A DNA stretch of 64,000 bases. Source: Herbaspirillum sp. SJZ106 (GTDB lineage Bacteria > Pseudomonadota > Gammaproteobacteria > Burkholderiales > Burkholderiaceae_D). Below, in pieces: positions 19,521 to 28,678 of the stretch (the stretch's first letter is position 1; the number at the start of each line of letters is the position of its first letter). The DNA is taken from positions 43,923 through 107,922 of the forward strand of contig NZ_VFNI01000008.1 in the NCBI RefSeq assembly GCF_006715495.1. Reading direction: 5' to 3'. The position numbers and the translations under genes are program-made. The notes beneath the pieces are model-generated. The model did no database searches. It saw nothing but the letters and a program-made list of their open reading frames with translations, and was not told where the DNA came from.

Positions 19521-19613
19521 CTAGCCAAACGACTAGAGACTGCGGGTGAAACGACAAAGAAACGACAAAATGCGACAGGGTTACGGCTGAAAACGGAATT
19601 CTTAAAAGCGACT

Positions 19614-19638
19614 GAGGGGCCGTCTCGGACGGCCCCTC
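19614..19638 (-). terminator. Intergenic hairpin between dnaN and gyrB
   Basis: A perfect 11-bp stem GAGGGGCCGTC/GACGGCCCCTC with a TCG loop. On the minus strand the downstream T-tract is weak (AGTCGCTTTT), so it may be only a partial terminator. Confidence 0.6.
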
Positions 19639-19660
19639 GTGCGCTTGCAGGCGGCAGCGC

Positions 19661-20767
19661 TTAAATGCGCATCGGCATGACGACGTATTTGAAGTCGGCG
19701 TTGTCCGGGATGGTGACCAGGGCCGACGAGTTGGCATCGCCCAGGGCGATGTTGACGTAGTCGTTCTTCAGGTTGTTGAGCACGTCGAGCAGGTAGCTGA
19801 CGTTGAAACCGATGTCGACGGTGTCGCCGCCGTAGTCGATTTCGAGTTCTTCGACCGCTTCTTCCTGGTCGGCGTTGGTGGAGCTGATCTTCAGGCTGCC
19901 GGGAGCGATCACCCAGCGCACGCCCTTGAACTTGTCGCTGGTCATGATGGCGGCGCGCTGCAGCGAACGCAGCAGCTGTTCGCGGCTGATGGTGAAGCTG
20001 TTCTTGTAGCCCTTGGGCACCACGCGGGTGTAGTCGGGGAACTTGCCTTCGACCAGCTTGGAGATCAGTTCGATGTCGGCGAAGCTCAGCTTGACCTGGT
20101 TGTTGGCGATTTCGAGTTTGACTTCTTCATCGCTCTCGTCGAGCAGGCGCTGCAGCTCGATGATGGTCTTGCGCGGGATGATGACTTCCTGGCGCGGGAA
20201 CTCCTGTTCGGTGGCGACCTGGCAGAAGGCCAGGCGGTGGCCGTCGGTGGCGACCGCGATGACATTCTTGCCTTCGACCACCAGCAGCAGACCGTTCAGG
20301 TAGTAGCGGATGTCCTGCTGGGCCATGGAGAAGTGGACCATGTTGAACAGGTGCTTCAGGGTCTTTTGCGGCAGGGTGACTTGGGCGTTGTACTGCTCGG
20401 CCTGGGCGACGGTGGGGAATTCTTCCGCGGCCAGGGTCTGCAGTGCGAAGCGCGATTTGCCGGATTGCACGGTCAGGCGCTTGTTGGCAAGCGAGATGGA
20501 AACTTCGCCGGAGTCGGGCAGGGCGCGCAGGATGTCGAGCAGCTTGCGCGCGGCCACGGTGGTGGCGACGGCATCGCTGCCGGAACCGACTTCGGCGTGC
20601 GTGGTGATCTGCACTTCGATGTCGGTGGACAGGAAAGACACTTTCTCGCCGTCCTTGCGGATGAGGATATTGGCCAGAATCGGCAATGTGTGCCGACGCT
20701 CGACAATACCGCTCACGATCTGCAGAGGACGCAGGAGCGTGTCTCTTTGGGTTTTAACCAATTGCAT
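19661..20767 (-). CDS. dnaN: DNA polymerase III beta subunit (sliding clamp)
   Basis: A 368-residue clamp with the three repeated clamp folds and the typical ends: N-terminal MQLVKTQRDTLLRPLQIVSG and C-terminal FKYVVMPMRI. The usual length is 366-368. It lies on the minus strand between dnaA and gyrB, 725 bp downstream of dnaA. This is an unusually long gap for this pair, and it contains a family A repeat and a terminator, so dnaN must have its own promoter. Confidence 0.98.
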   Translation of the reverse strand: MQLVKTQRDTLLRPLQIVSGIVERRHTLPILANILIRKDGEKVSFLSTDIEVQITTHAEVGSGSDAVATTVAARKLLDILRALPDSGEVSISLANKRLTVQSGKSRFALQTLAAEEFPTVAQAEQYNAQVTLPQKTLKHLFNMVHFSMAQQDIRYYLNGLLLVVEGKNVIAVATDGHRLAFCQVATEQEFPRQEVIIPRKTIIELQRLLDESDEEVKLEIANNQVKLSFADIELISKLVEGKFPDYTRVVPKGYKNSFTISREQLLRSLQRAAIMTSDKFKGVRWVIAPGSLKISSTNADQEEAVEELEIDYGGDTVDIGFNVSYLLDVLNNLKNDYVNIALGDANSSALVTIPDNADFKYVVMPMRI

Positions 20768-21293
20768 AGTCTGTTTGTCCTTGCTAATAGTGGTTTAAAG
20801 GATGCCGCTGGCTGACTTGCCGCTCATGCAAATGTCGCGCGTGTTCCCCCTCTGGTGAAAACAACCGGAACCTGCCTGGAATACGCAACGCTCCTGCATT
20901 TGCACGGCCTGCCCGCAGCCGGTCCGAAACCTGTTCCCAAGCCGCCGGCAAGCATTCTGGCAGGCTGATTGTTGTGTTTTTAATCACACACCTGGACCAC
21001 CCTGCGCGCCGGACAGCGCGTTAGGAACATTTGAAGGCAAATCCCCCATTTTTAAAGAGGTTTTCTCCGAAGTTTCCTTGATATCCCGCGGATTTCCTGC
21101 TCATTGGGCGGCCCTGGCGTCCGCCGGCGAAATATCGCCTTCCATTGTACCAATCATCCCCCTTCAACGTAAGTTTTTGCTTGGTAAACAGGTGCGTTGG
21201 ACGCCGGATTGTGGGCGGATTCGGCATGGCTGGGAAAAGGGTCCGGGAATGCCGGGGGCCGGGTATCCCGTTCAGTTAATCCTGAATTTATCT

Positions 21294-21388
21294 CCGTCGC
21301 CCTGACGAAAGTCAGGGCCCGGCGTCGTTCAGCGTCTGTCAGGGCGCAACGAAAGACACTGGGTCCCGGCTTTCTCCGGGACGACGGG
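21294..21388 (+). repeat. Dispersed intergenic repeat, family A, copy 1
   Basis: Composed of CCTGACGAAAGTCAGG, a variable middle, then GACACTGGGTCCCGGC and CCGGGACGACGG. The same blocks occur at 32651-32752 and 46761-46855. Each half folds as a short hairpin. Confidence 0.8.
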
Positions 21389-21433
21389 TTGGAAAGCGGC
21401 GGCAGCGGCCGTCCCAACGCGCCGACCGCACAT

Positions 21434-21463
21434 GAAAATGCCGCCCCAGGCTGCGGGCGGCAT
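21434..21463 (-). terminator. Rho-independent terminator after dnaA
   Basis: The stem ATGCCGCCC/GGGCGGCAT is followed on the minus strand by TTTT, 30 bp past the dnaA stop. Confidence 0.75.
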
Positions 21464-21492
21464 GTTGACGGCATGGCGTACGGCTTGCCGGG

Positions 21493-22911
21493 TCAGCCCT
21501 TGAGGGTCTGCTCCAGCACGTGCAGCTCGTGGTTGCATTCCGGGCTCTTGGCGCGGTCGGCGGCGATCTTGCGCACCGCGTGCAGCACCGTGGTGTGGTC
21601 GCGGCCGCCGAACAGGTCGCCGATTTCGGGCAGGCTCTTCTGGGTCAGTTCCTTGGCCAGGTACATGGCGATCTGGCGCGGCCGGGCGATGTTGGCCGGG
21701 CGCTTTTTCGAGTACATGTCGGCGACCTTGATGTTGAAGAAGTCGGCCACGGTCTTCTGGATGTTTTCCACCGAGATCTGGCGGTTTTGCACCGACAGCA
21801 GATCCTTCAGGGCTTCCTTGACGACATCGATGGTGATGTCCTTGCCGTGGAAGCGCGAGTAGGCCAGGATCTTGCGCAGCGCGCCTTCCAGCTCGCGCAC
21901 GTTGGAGCGCAGGTGCTTGGCGACGAAGAAGGCGACGTCGTCGGACAGCACGACTTCTTCGGCGGAGGCTTTCTTCATCAGGATCGCCACCCGCATTTCC
22001 AGTTCGGGCGGCTCGATCGCCACCGTCAGGCCGGAGTCGAAACGGGAGATCAGGCGGTCGTCCATGCCGCTGATTTCCTTGGGGTAAGTATCGCTGGTGA
22101 TGATGATCTGCTTCTTGGCCGCGATCAGTGCTTCGAAGGCGTAGAAGAATTCTTCCTGGGTGCGGCTCTTGCCGCCGAAGAACTGGATATCGTCGATCAG
22201 CAGCAGGTCCAGCGAGTGATAGTAGCGCTTGAAGTCGTCGAAACCCTTGCGCTGGTAGGCGGTGACCACGTCGCGCACGTATTGCTCGGCGTGGATGTAG
22301 CGGATCCTGGCGCCCGGGTTATCCACAAGCACCTGGTTGCCGATGGCGTGGATGATGTGGGTCTTGCCCAGGCCCACGCCGCCGTACAGGAACAGCGGGT
22401 TGTATGACACGCCGGGGTTGTTGGCGACCTGGGTGGCGGCCGCGCGGGCCAGCTGGTTGGCCTTGCCGGTAACCAGGTTGTCGAACGTCAACACAGGGTT
22501 GATGCGCGACTGTTCCTGGCGCGGCGCAACTGCGCGCACCGGTTCCGGCTCTGGCTGGTAGGCCTGGGCCGTCGGCAGGCCGAGGCCGGAAATGCCGCCG
22601 CCGCCGGCGCCCGGATAGCCGGGTTCGACGCCGCCGTTGGTGGCCGCTGCGGCGCGCCGGGCCTGGCCCACGCGCGGGTCGAGCACGAATTGCACTTCGA
22701 TCGGGGACTCCCAGTATTCGCTGGCGAGGTTGGTGATGCGGCTGGCGAACTGGGCCTTGACCCAGTCGAGCTTGAAACGGTTGGGCGCGGCGATGCGCAG
22801 CAGCCCGTCTTCATAGTCGAGCGGCACCAGCGGCTTGATCCAGGCGCTGTATTGTTGCGGAGTCAGTTCCTGCTCGAGTTTGGTGGAGCAGGTCTGCCAG
22901 AAGTTTTCCAT
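21493..22911 (-). CDS. dnaA: Chromosomal replication initiator protein DnaA
   Basis: A 472-residue initiator. Domain I is residues 1-80 ([20 protein letters not shown]). Domain II is a Gly/Pro-rich linker of about 60 residues. Domain III is the AAA+ ATPase with Walker [10 protein letters not shown] and Walker B LLIDDIQF. Domain IV is the DNA-binding domain with the signature [15 protein letters not shown]. The ATG at 22911 gives the standard start. Its promoter region carries two DnaA boxes, consistent with autoregulation. The oriC-like modules lie about 6 kb upstream rather than directly beside the gene. Confidence 0.98.
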   Translation of the reverse strand: MENFWQTCSTKLEQELTPQQYSAWIKPLVPLDYEDGLLRIAAPNRFKLDWVKAQFASRITNLASEYWESPIEVQFVLDPRVGQARRAAAATNGGVEPGYPGAGGGGISGLGLPTAQAYQPEPEPVRAVAPRQEQSRINPVLTFDNLVTGKANQLARAAATQVANNPGVSYNPLFLYGGVGLGKTHIIHAIGNQVLVDNPGARIRYIHAEQYVRDVVTAYQRKGFDDFKRYYHSLDLLLIDDIQFFGGKSRTQEEFFYAFEALIAAKKQIIITSDTYPKEISGMDDRLISRFDSGLTVAIEPPELEMRVAILMKKASAEEVVLSDDVAFFVAKHLRSNVRELEGALRKILAYSRFHGKDITIDVVKEALKDLLSVQNRQISVENIQKTVADFFNIKVADMYSKKRPANIARPRQIAMYLAKELTQKSLPEIGDLFGGRDHTTVLHAVRKIAADRAKSPECNHELHVLEQTLKG

Positions 22912-22968
22912 GAAGCTTTCTTATTGAATAGGAGTGCGGCGCCGTTGAACGGATTCAGGTCAGGACCG

Positions 22969-23042
22969 GTGGATAAAAAACAATGTCGGCCGAGGCGCAA
23001 ACAAGGGACGCATTTTACCCTGCTGCCGGAAAGTTATCCACA
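22969..23042. promoter_or_regulatory. DnaA boxes in the dnaA promoter region
   Basis: TTATCCACA is present at 23034-23042, with the one-mismatch box GGTGGATAA (minus-strand TTATCCACC) at 22969-22977. A further match CGTGGATAA lies at 24156-24164. There are too few boxes and no clear unwinding element here, so this fits autoregulation of dnaA better than an origin. Confidence 0.7.
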
Positions 23043-23305
23043 GGACGCGAGGCAGTTTGGCAGAGTAAAAAATCATATCCATCGGTGGGAAATGGCCGAT
23101 TCGGACATTATTTTCCTGACAAGCGGCACCGCCATGCGGCTTGCCGGGGGACAGAGCCGATCGATTTCCTTTTCGACAATATTTTGATGGGGACAGTGTT
23201 TTTTGCAACCGGTGATCCCGTTTGCGGGAGACTGCCCGGCTTTGTCCCTTTTTTACTTCTTTTTATTCTTTTTGGCAGCTTTCCAGCCTGAGGGCGCCGG
23301 CCGGT

Positions 23306-24073
23306 TCAAGCGACCACGTCGCCATCCACGAATACCTTGAGTTCGCCCGGCTGGTATGGCGTCCAGACTTCGTTGTTGGTCAGCGGCTGGGTGACGATGA
23401 CGGCCACGCGGTCGTTGACCGTGGTGACCTGGGCGAAATCGACCGACAGCTCGTCATCCGACAGCTTGGCGGTGGTGAAGGGATGCTGGCGGATGATGTA
23501 GTAGAGGTGGGTGGAACAGTGCGTGTAGAGCGCCGATCCGTCCGAGAGCAGCATGTTGAAGGTGCCGTGGCCGGCGATGTAGTCGGCGATCTCGCGCAGC
23601 GCGGCGCGCAGTTCGGCCAGCGGCGGCAGCGTGTCGCCGAAGCGCTTGCGGAACTCCTGCAGGATGTAGCAGAAGGCCTGTTCGCTGTCGGTGGTGCCGA
23701 CCGGGCGGTAGGGGCCGTCGAGCTGCGGCGTGAAGTTTTTCAGGTCGCCGTTGTGGGCGAATACCCAGTAGCGCCCCCACAGTTCGCGCACGAAGGGATG
23801 GCAGTTGGCCAGCGCCACGCGGCCCTGGGTCGCCTTGCGGATGTGGGCGATGACGTGCTGCGACTTGATCGGGTATTGCTTGATCAGTTCGGCCACCGGC
23901 GACTCGATCGCGGCCTGGTGGTCGACGAAGGTGCGCACGCCGGCGCCTTCGAAGAAGGCAATGCCCCAGCCGTCGCTGTGATGATCGGTCAATCCCCCGC
24001 GGGTGGCGAAACCGGTAAAGCTGAAGACGATATCGGTCGGGGTGTTGCAGTTCATCCCAAGAAGCTGGCACAT
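23306..24073 (-). CDS. Class II glutamine amidotransferase (YafJ family)
   Basis: A 255-residue Ntn-hydrolase of the GATase II type. The nucleophile is Cys2 after Met removal (MCQLLGMNCNTP). Other family segments are HSDGWGIAFF, AHIRKATQG, FAHNGDLKNF and GTTDSEQAFCYI. No synthase domain is attached, as in E. coli YafJ, so the acceptor of the released ammonia or the true amide substrate is unknown. It lies on the minus strand about 400 bp upstream of dnaA. The rpmH-rnpA genes that often occupy this position are absent. Confidence 0.9.
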   Translation of the reverse strand: MCQLLGMNCNTPTDIVFSFTGFATRGGLTDHHSDGWGIAFFEGAGVRTFVDHQAAIESPVAELIKQYPIKSQHVIAHIRKATQGRVALANCHPFVRELWGRYWVFAHNGDLKNFTPQLDGPYRPVGTTDSEQAFCYILQEFRKRFGDTLPPLAELRAALREIADYIAGHGTFNMLLSDGSALYTHCSTHLYYIIRQHPFTTAKLSDDELSVDFAQVTTVNDRVAVIVTQPLTNNEVWTPYQPGELKVFVDGDVVA

Positions 24074-24175
24074 GGTATTCGAGACATTGATAAGTGTTGC
24101 CGGACTGTCAAAGTTATCACGATTGCCGCCTGCCGGGAGCGGCCGGCCCGGTCGACGTGGATAAAAAACGCAGAT

Positions 24176-24238
24176 AAAAAAAACCCCGCGAGCTTGCGCT
24201 TGCGGGGTTAATCCTTCCTAAAGAGGGAGGAGGAGACG
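24176..24238 (-). ncRNA. Cuckoo/CcsR-like anti-Shine-Dalgarno RNA element, copy 1
   Basis: Reading on the minus strand, the 3' region of the 24311-24628 gene contains CTCCTCCTCCCTCTTTAGGA (24237-24218). It is followed at once by the terminator stem AACCCCGC/GCGGGGTT and a run of T. An almost identical block occurs at 24853-24913. CCUCCUCCC motifs with a terminator downstream of a small stress-protein gene are the hallmark of the cuckoo/CcsR sRNA families in alpha- and betaproteobacteria, which can pair with ribosome-binding sites. Processing from the mRNA 3' end is expected from those families but not shown here. Confidence 0.65.
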
Positions 24239-24310
24239 CGGTACGTACTACAAAACCTCAGAACTACTACTCGACTAGAAGTCGGCTTGCCGTGGAACGG
24301 CGGCGGGCGC

Positions 24311-24628
24311 TCAGTCGCGCGCGGCCATGTTGCGCAGTTCGTTGGCGAAATTCGGTTGGGTCAGGCTGTATTCGTTGGCCATGCGGTTCAACATGCGCTT
24401 GCCGCTGAACTTGTGCGCCAGGATGCGCTGTTCCAGCGACTTGCGCGGCTTGACCAACAGCACGGCGGCTTGCGCCAGACCCAGCAGCAGCGGCTTGAAC
24501 ACCATCAGCACCGTCACCAATGCCCCCAGACCCAGGGCCGGACGCACGTAGGCAGCCAGCATGCCGATCAGCGCCTGCGAGAAGGGAATCGCGGTTTCGG
24601 CGGGAAAGGCCAGGTTCAGGAAGGACAT
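24311..24628 (-). CDS. Small membrane protein with C-terminal motif shared with its neighbour
   Basis: A 105-residue protein. Residues about 18-62 form one or two hydrophobic helices (ALIGMLAAYVRPALGLGALV, LMVFKPLLLGLAQAAVLLV). The basic C-terminal third ends KRMLNRMANEY, TQPNFANELRNMAARD. The last 28 residues match the C-terminus of the 78-residue protein at 25124 at about 15 positions. Small basic proteins of the DUF1127 kind commonly precede cuckoo RNAs. This one occupies the same niche, but I cannot say it is DUF1127. A GAGG ribosome-binding site lies upstream. Function is unknown. Confidence 0.7.
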   Translation of the reverse strand: MSFLNLAFPAETAIPFSQALIGMLAAYVRPALGLGALVTVLMVFKPLLLGLAQAAVLLVKPRKSLEQRILAHKFSGKRMLNRMANEYSLTQPNFANELRNMAARD

Positions 24629-24852
24629 GTTATTTCTACCTCTGATAAGTCTTTGCGGTGCGCATCAGGCGCGTTCAATCTCACTGTTGTTGCATCGCAG
24701 TATATGTTTGTGCGGTTTGTATGACTACTTTAGAGTTCTCATATCAGTTATAGCGCTGATGAATATGGCCAAACAACACTGCCGCTCAGCGTTTGTGAAT
24801 ATCTCGCCGGCCTTGCTGGTGTAGCCTCGGTAGCGGGGGCTTTGTAGCGACG

Positions 24853-24913
24853 AAAAAAAACCCCACAGGCATGGCCTGCGGGGTTAATCCTTCCTAAAGA
24901 GGGAGGAGGAGAC
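24853..24913 (-). ncRNA. Cuckoo/CcsR-like anti-Shine-Dalgarno RNA element, copy 2
   Basis: On the minus strand, CTCCTCCTCCCTCTTTAGGA (24912-24893) leads into a stem AACCCCGCAGGC/GCCTGTGGGGTT and a run of eight T. The single-stranded block is identical to copy 1 over about 29 nt, while the terminator loops differ, which suggests selection on the pyrimidine motif. It lies 210 nt downstream of the 78-residue gene, so the RNA could come from a long 3' UTR or from its own promoter. Confidence 0.65.
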
Positions 24914-25123
24914 AACGGATCGGTGTCCAGACGCGTTGATCGAATCAGCGTCAACACAGGCGCCGTACGCGCCTGGACAACCGAAATTCCTGACACCGGA
25001 GGCGGTGGCCGGTTGGGCCTGCCGCCATGTCGCGCAGCGAATGGCGCGCGACCGGTAAAAACTTGAATCCTGTACTGCCTTGCCGCCGGCGCTTTTTCAG
25101 CGCCTGTCGGCCGCTGTTGCCAA

Positions 25124-25360
25124 TTAGCCGCGGGAAGCGATGAAACGCAGTTCGGCGGCCAGGTTCGGCTGGGTTGCTTCGAACTTGTCGGCCATGCGGT
25201 TCAGCTGGCGCGAACCGTTGGCGCGATCCTGTTCGGCGGCGACCAGGGCCACGGCTTGCAGTTCGTGGGCCTTGACGAAGTGGATGAAGATGTTGCGCAG
25301 GACGGCTGCGAACTTGCTCTTGAACGTGGTGTTGACGGTGCTTTGTGCGATGGTTGCCAT
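25124..25360 (-). CDS. Small soluble protein paralogous at its C-terminus to the 24311 gene
   Basis: A 78-residue protein with no membrane segment. The N-terminal half is helical (FKSKFAAVLRNIFIHFVKAHE). The C-terminus RQLNRMADKF, TQPNLAAELRFIASRG aligns with the end of the 105-residue neighbour. A clear AAGGA lies before the ATG. It is divergent from the LysR gene at 25517. The shared C-terminal motif and shared 3' RNA element indicate that the two transcription units descend from a duplication followed by exchange of N-termini. Function is unknown. Confidence 0.75.
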   Translation of the reverse strand: MATIAQSTVNTTFKSKFAAVLRNIFIHFVKAHELQAVALVAAEQDRANGSRQLNRMADKFEATQPNLAAELRFIASRG

Positions 25361-25516
25361 GATTCGATCCTTGACGTTGTGTGTTATGTTGCATTGCAGT
25401 GTAGTGAACTCACATTTATTTGACCAATTTCCTTTTCGGATATCAGTTATATAATTCGTGAATAGCTATTTCCGGAATTCATTCGCGATCCACTTTCCGC
25501 CGCAAAGGCCCGCCCT

Positions 25517-26476
25517 ATGAGCTTCCTCACCCTGGACCTGAACCTGCTGCGCGTATTCGACGCGGTCATGACCGAGCAGAACCTGACGCGTGCAGCCAAC
25601 TTGTTGGCCATGACCCAGCCGGCTGTCTCCAATGCGCTACGACGGCTGCGCGATACCCTCAACGACGACCTGGTGATCCGCACCGCGCATGGCGTCAAAC
25701 CGACGCCGCGCGCCGAAGAACTGTGGCCGACCGTGCGCCGGGCGCTGTCCGAGCTGGAAGCGGTGATCGCGCCGGAAAGCTTCGATATCTCGCGGGCCCA
25801 GAATACCTTCCGCATGGCCATGGTGGACGCCACCGCCGCGCTGTGGCTGCCGTCGCTGGTGCGCACCATCATGCGCGACGCGCCGCGCATCAAGATCCGC
25901 ATGATGCCGCTGACCACCCGCGACCCGCGCGCCATGCTGCTGCGCGGCGACATCGACCTGGCGGTGGGGTTTTTCCCCGGCGTGACGGCGCAACTGGCCG
26001 ACGGCCAAGGCATGGCCAAGAGCCAGATCAGCCATGCCCGGCTGTACACCGGCCAATACGTATGCGTGATGCACAAGAACCACCCGCTGGCGGCCCAGCC
26101 GCTGACGCTGGATACCTACTGCGCCGCCGACCACCTGCTGGTGAGCCTGTCGGGCAAGCCGCATGCGGTGATCGACGACGTGCTGGCCGGCATGAACCGC
26201 GAGCGCAAGATCCTGCTGACGGTGAACCAGTTCTTCACGGCCGGGCGCATCGTCGCCAGTTCGGAACTGCTGACGGTGCTGCCGCGCCACCTGGTGGCCG
26301 CCACCGGCATGGCCGAGGTGCTGGTGGTCAAGGAGTTGCCGTTCCAGACGCCGGAAGAACACGTCGACATGCTGTGGCACGAGCGCGATGCACGCAATCC
26401 GGCCCACAAATGGCTGCGCGCGCACTTGAGTGCAACGACGCACGACGAATTCGGTCGCATCAACATGAAGCGCTGA
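25517..26476 (+). CDS. LysR-family transcriptional regulator (NodD/NahR-like group)
   Basis: A 319-residue regulator opening MSFLTLDLNLLRVFDAVMTE. The helix-turn-helix is NLTRAANLLAMTQPAVSNAL, and the C-terminal effector-binding domain has LRGDIDLAVGFFPG. The LDLNLLRVFDAV start and IDLAVGFF spacing fit the NodD/NahR/LinR branch, which responds to aromatic or acyl signals. It is divergent from the 78-residue small gene (157 bp between starts), which is therefore a possible target. The effector is unknown. Confidence 0.9.
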   Translation: MSFLTLDLNLLRVFDAVMTEQNLTRAANLLAMTQPAVSNALRRLRDTLNDDLVIRTAHGVKPTPRAEELWPTVRRALSELEAVIAPESFDISRAQNTFRMAMVDATAALWLPSLVRTIMRDAPRIKIRMMPLTTRDPRAMLLRGDIDLAVGFFPGVTAQLADGQGMAKSQISHARLYTGQYVCVMHKNHPLAAQPLTLDTYCAADHLLVSLSGKPHAVIDDVLAGMNRERKILLTVNQFFTAGRIVASSELLTVLPRHLVAATGMAEVLVVKELPFQTPEEHVDMLWHERDARNPAHKWLRAHLSATTHDEFGRINMKR

Positions 26477-26574
26477 TGCGGCGCATAGAGATATAAGAAT
26501 CCCGCCGGCCCCGGGAGACAGGCGGCCGGCAGGGAGCTGCCCGCACCGTATGATCCACCCTCACGGGAACAACC

Positions 26575-28617
26575 ATGCCAATGCCGCGCCCCCGGAAAAT
26601 CCTCTTGTGGCTGCTCGCCAGCCTTTTCATCGTCATCGCCGCCGCGCTGATCTTCCTCCTGACCTTCGACTGGAACCGGGCCAAGCCCTGGATCAACCAG
26701 CGCGTGTCCGAATCGATCGGGCGCGAATTCGCCATCAACGGCGACCTCTCGCTGCAATGGCAGCGCGCCGGGCAGACCACGCCGCCGCAATCCGGATGGT
26801 CGAGCTGGGTGCCCTGGCCGCGGCTGCAGGCGCAAGACATCACGCTGGCCAATCCCGATGCGTTCAGCCAGTCCGGCAAGATGGCCACGATCAAACAAGT
26901 CACTTTCACCCTCAACCCGGTGCCGCTGCTGGTGCATGACATCTCGCTGCCGACGCTGGAAATCCACAATCCCGACATCGCGCTCTTGCGCAACAAGGAC
27001 AACGCCAACAACTGGACTTTCAAGAACAGCGACAGCGAACCGTCCGCCAGGAACCTGAAACTGGGGCGGCTGATCCTGCGCCAGGGCACGTTCAAACTGG
27101 ATGATGCGCTCCAGAAGATCGACATCAAAGCCGAGATCGACACCCTCGATCCCGACAAGGACAAGGTCTACGGCCTGGGCTGGAAACTGAAGGGCAGTTT
27201 CAACGGCGCGCCGGTGTCCGGCGACGGCCGTGCCGGCGGCGTACTCTCGCTGCAGGACCAGCAGCAGCCGTATCCCTTGCAAGCCAATGTGAAGGTAGGC
27301 AAGACCGCCATCGGCGTGCGCGGCACGTTGACCAAGCCGGCCCAGCTGGCGGCGCTGGATCTGCGCCTGTCGGTCTCGGGCGCCAGCATGGGCAACCTGT
27401 ATCCGCTGACCGGGATACTGCTGCCGGAAACCCCGCCGTTCGCCACCGAAGGCCATCTGCTGGGCAAGATCGGCGCCGCCCATAGCGAATGGCGCTATGA
27501 AGAATTCACCGGCAAGGTCGGCAGCAGCGATGTCGGCGGCAGCCTGTTCTATAGCACCGGCGGCCCGCGGCCGCGGCTGGAGGGCGCGATCACCTCCAAC
27601 CTGCTGCGTTTCGAGGATCTGGCGCCGCTGATCGGGGCCGACTCAAATGAGGAAAAAACGCAGCGCGGCGCCCAGGAACGCCAGCCGGCGGGCAAGGTGC
27701 TGCCGGTCAAGCAGTTCAGCACCGATGCCTGGGGCGCGCTGGATGCCGACGTCAAACTGACCGGCAAGCGCATCGTCAAGAAAAAGGACCTGCCCATCAG
27801 CGACCTGCACGCGCACCTGGTGCTCAAGGACAAGGTGCTGACGCTGGATCCGCTGAACTTTGGCGTGGCCGGCGGCAGCCTGAACTCGACCATCCGCCTC
27901 GACGGCCGGGACCAGCAGATGAAGTCGGACATGGCATTGACGGCGCGCCGCATCAAGATCCAGCAGTTGTACCCGGAACTGGACGCGTCCAAAACCAGCT
28001 TCGGCGAAATCAACGGCGACGCCAAATTGAGCGCGACCGGCAATTCGGTGGCGGCGATGCTGGGGTCGGCCAATGGCGAGCTCAAGACGCTGGTCAACCA
28101 GGGCGCAATCAGCAAGTTCCTGCTGGAAGCGGCGGGCCTGAATGTGGGCAATATCGTCATCAGCAAACTGTTTGGCGATAAAGAAGTGAAGCTCAATTGC
28201 ATGGTGGGCGATTTTCCGGTCAGCAATGGCGTGATGGATATCCGCACTTTCGTGCTCGATACCGACGATGCGCTGATCGGCGCCGACGGCACGGTGGACA
28301 TGAAGCAGGAAAAGCTGGACCTGACCATCCATCCCAAGAGCAAGGGCTTGCGCATCATCTCGCTGCGTTCGCCGCTGTACGTCTCGGGCACGTTCAAGGA
28401 GCCGGACGTCGGCGTGAACAAGGCGGTATTGGCATTGCGCGCCGGCGGCGCGCTGGCGCTGGGTTTGCTGGCGCCGGTCACCGCCATCTTGCCGCTGATC
28501 AATGTGGATGGCGAACAAAAGACCGATTGCGCCAATCTGCTGGAGGAAGTGAAAAAACAGCCGCAGGCGCCGCCAGCCGGAAAAGCCGTTGCCAGGAAAG
28601 TTGCGCCTAAAAAATAG
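26575..28617 (+). CDS. AsmA-family inner-membrane/periplasmic protein
   Basis: A 680-residue AsmA-like protein. One N-terminal signal anchor (residues 9-33, ILLWLLASLFIVIAAALIFL) is followed by a long beta-rich periplasmic region. The conserved C-terminal AsmA_2 block is recognisable: LNVGNIVISKLFGDKEVKLN, VDMKQEKLDLTIHPKSKGL and SPLYVSGTFKEPDVGVN. The final residues are Lys/Ala/Pro-rich. AsmA-like proteins belong to the TamB/YhdP bridge family thought to move phospholipids between the membranes. It appears to be a single-gene unit with a terminator at 28650. Confidence 0.9.
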   Translation: MPMPRPRKILLWLLASLFIVIAAALIFLLTFDWNRAKPWINQRVSESIGREFAINGDLSLQWQRAGQTTPPQSGWSSWVPWPRLQAQDITLANPDAFSQSGKMATIKQVTFTLNPVPLLVHDISLPTLEIHNPDIALLRNKDNANNWTFKNSDSEPSARNLKLGRLILRQGTFKLDDALQKIDIKAEIDTLDPDKDKVYGLGWKLKGSFNGAPVSGDGRAGGVLSLQDQQQPYPLQANVKVGKTAIGVRGTLTKPAQLAALDLRLSVSGASMGNLYPLTGILLPETPPFATEGHLLGKIGAAHSEWRYEEFTGKVGSSDVGGSLFYSTGGPRPRLEGAITSNLLRFEDLAPLIGADSNEEKTQRGAQERQPAGKVLPVKQFSTDAWGALDADVKLTGKRIVKKKDLPISDLHAHLVLKDKVLTLDPLNFGVAGGSLNSTIRLDGRDQQMKSDMALTARRIKIQQLYPELDASKTSFGEINGDAKLSATGNSVAAMLGSANGELKTLVNQGAISKFLLEAAGLNVGNIVISKLFGDKEVKLNCMVGDFPVSNGVMDIRTFVLDTDDALIGADGTVDMKQEKLDLTIHPKSKGLRIISLRSPLYVSGTFKEPDVGVNKAVLALRAGGALALGLLAPVTAILPLINVDGEQKTDCANLLEEVKKQPQAPPAGKAVARKVAPKK

Positions 28618-28649
28618 GCATGGGAGAAATTGGCATTTTTGCCATCATT

Positions 28650-28678
28650 GGCCGGGGGATAACTTTCCCGGCCTTTTT
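28650..28678 (+). terminator. Rho-independent terminator after AsmA-family gene
   Basis: The stem GGCCGGG/CCCGGCC is followed by TTTTT. It shields the adjoining origin module from transcription coming from the left. Confidence 0.85.

Larger units (their letters stand above)
20768..21492. other. 725-bp dnaA-dnaN intergenic region
   Basis: No gene is supported here. The region holds the dnaA terminator (21434-21463), a family A dispersed repeat (21294-21388) and a less GC-rich stretch (20960-21200) that probably includes the dnaN promoter. No DnaA box matching TTATCCACA was seen in it. Confidence 0.7.

Noticed and set aside
22912..23305. oriC directly upstream of dnaA
   Set aside because: Only two DnaA boxes and no clear AT-rich trio element were found; the two clusters at 28.9-29.8 kb are far stronger candidates.
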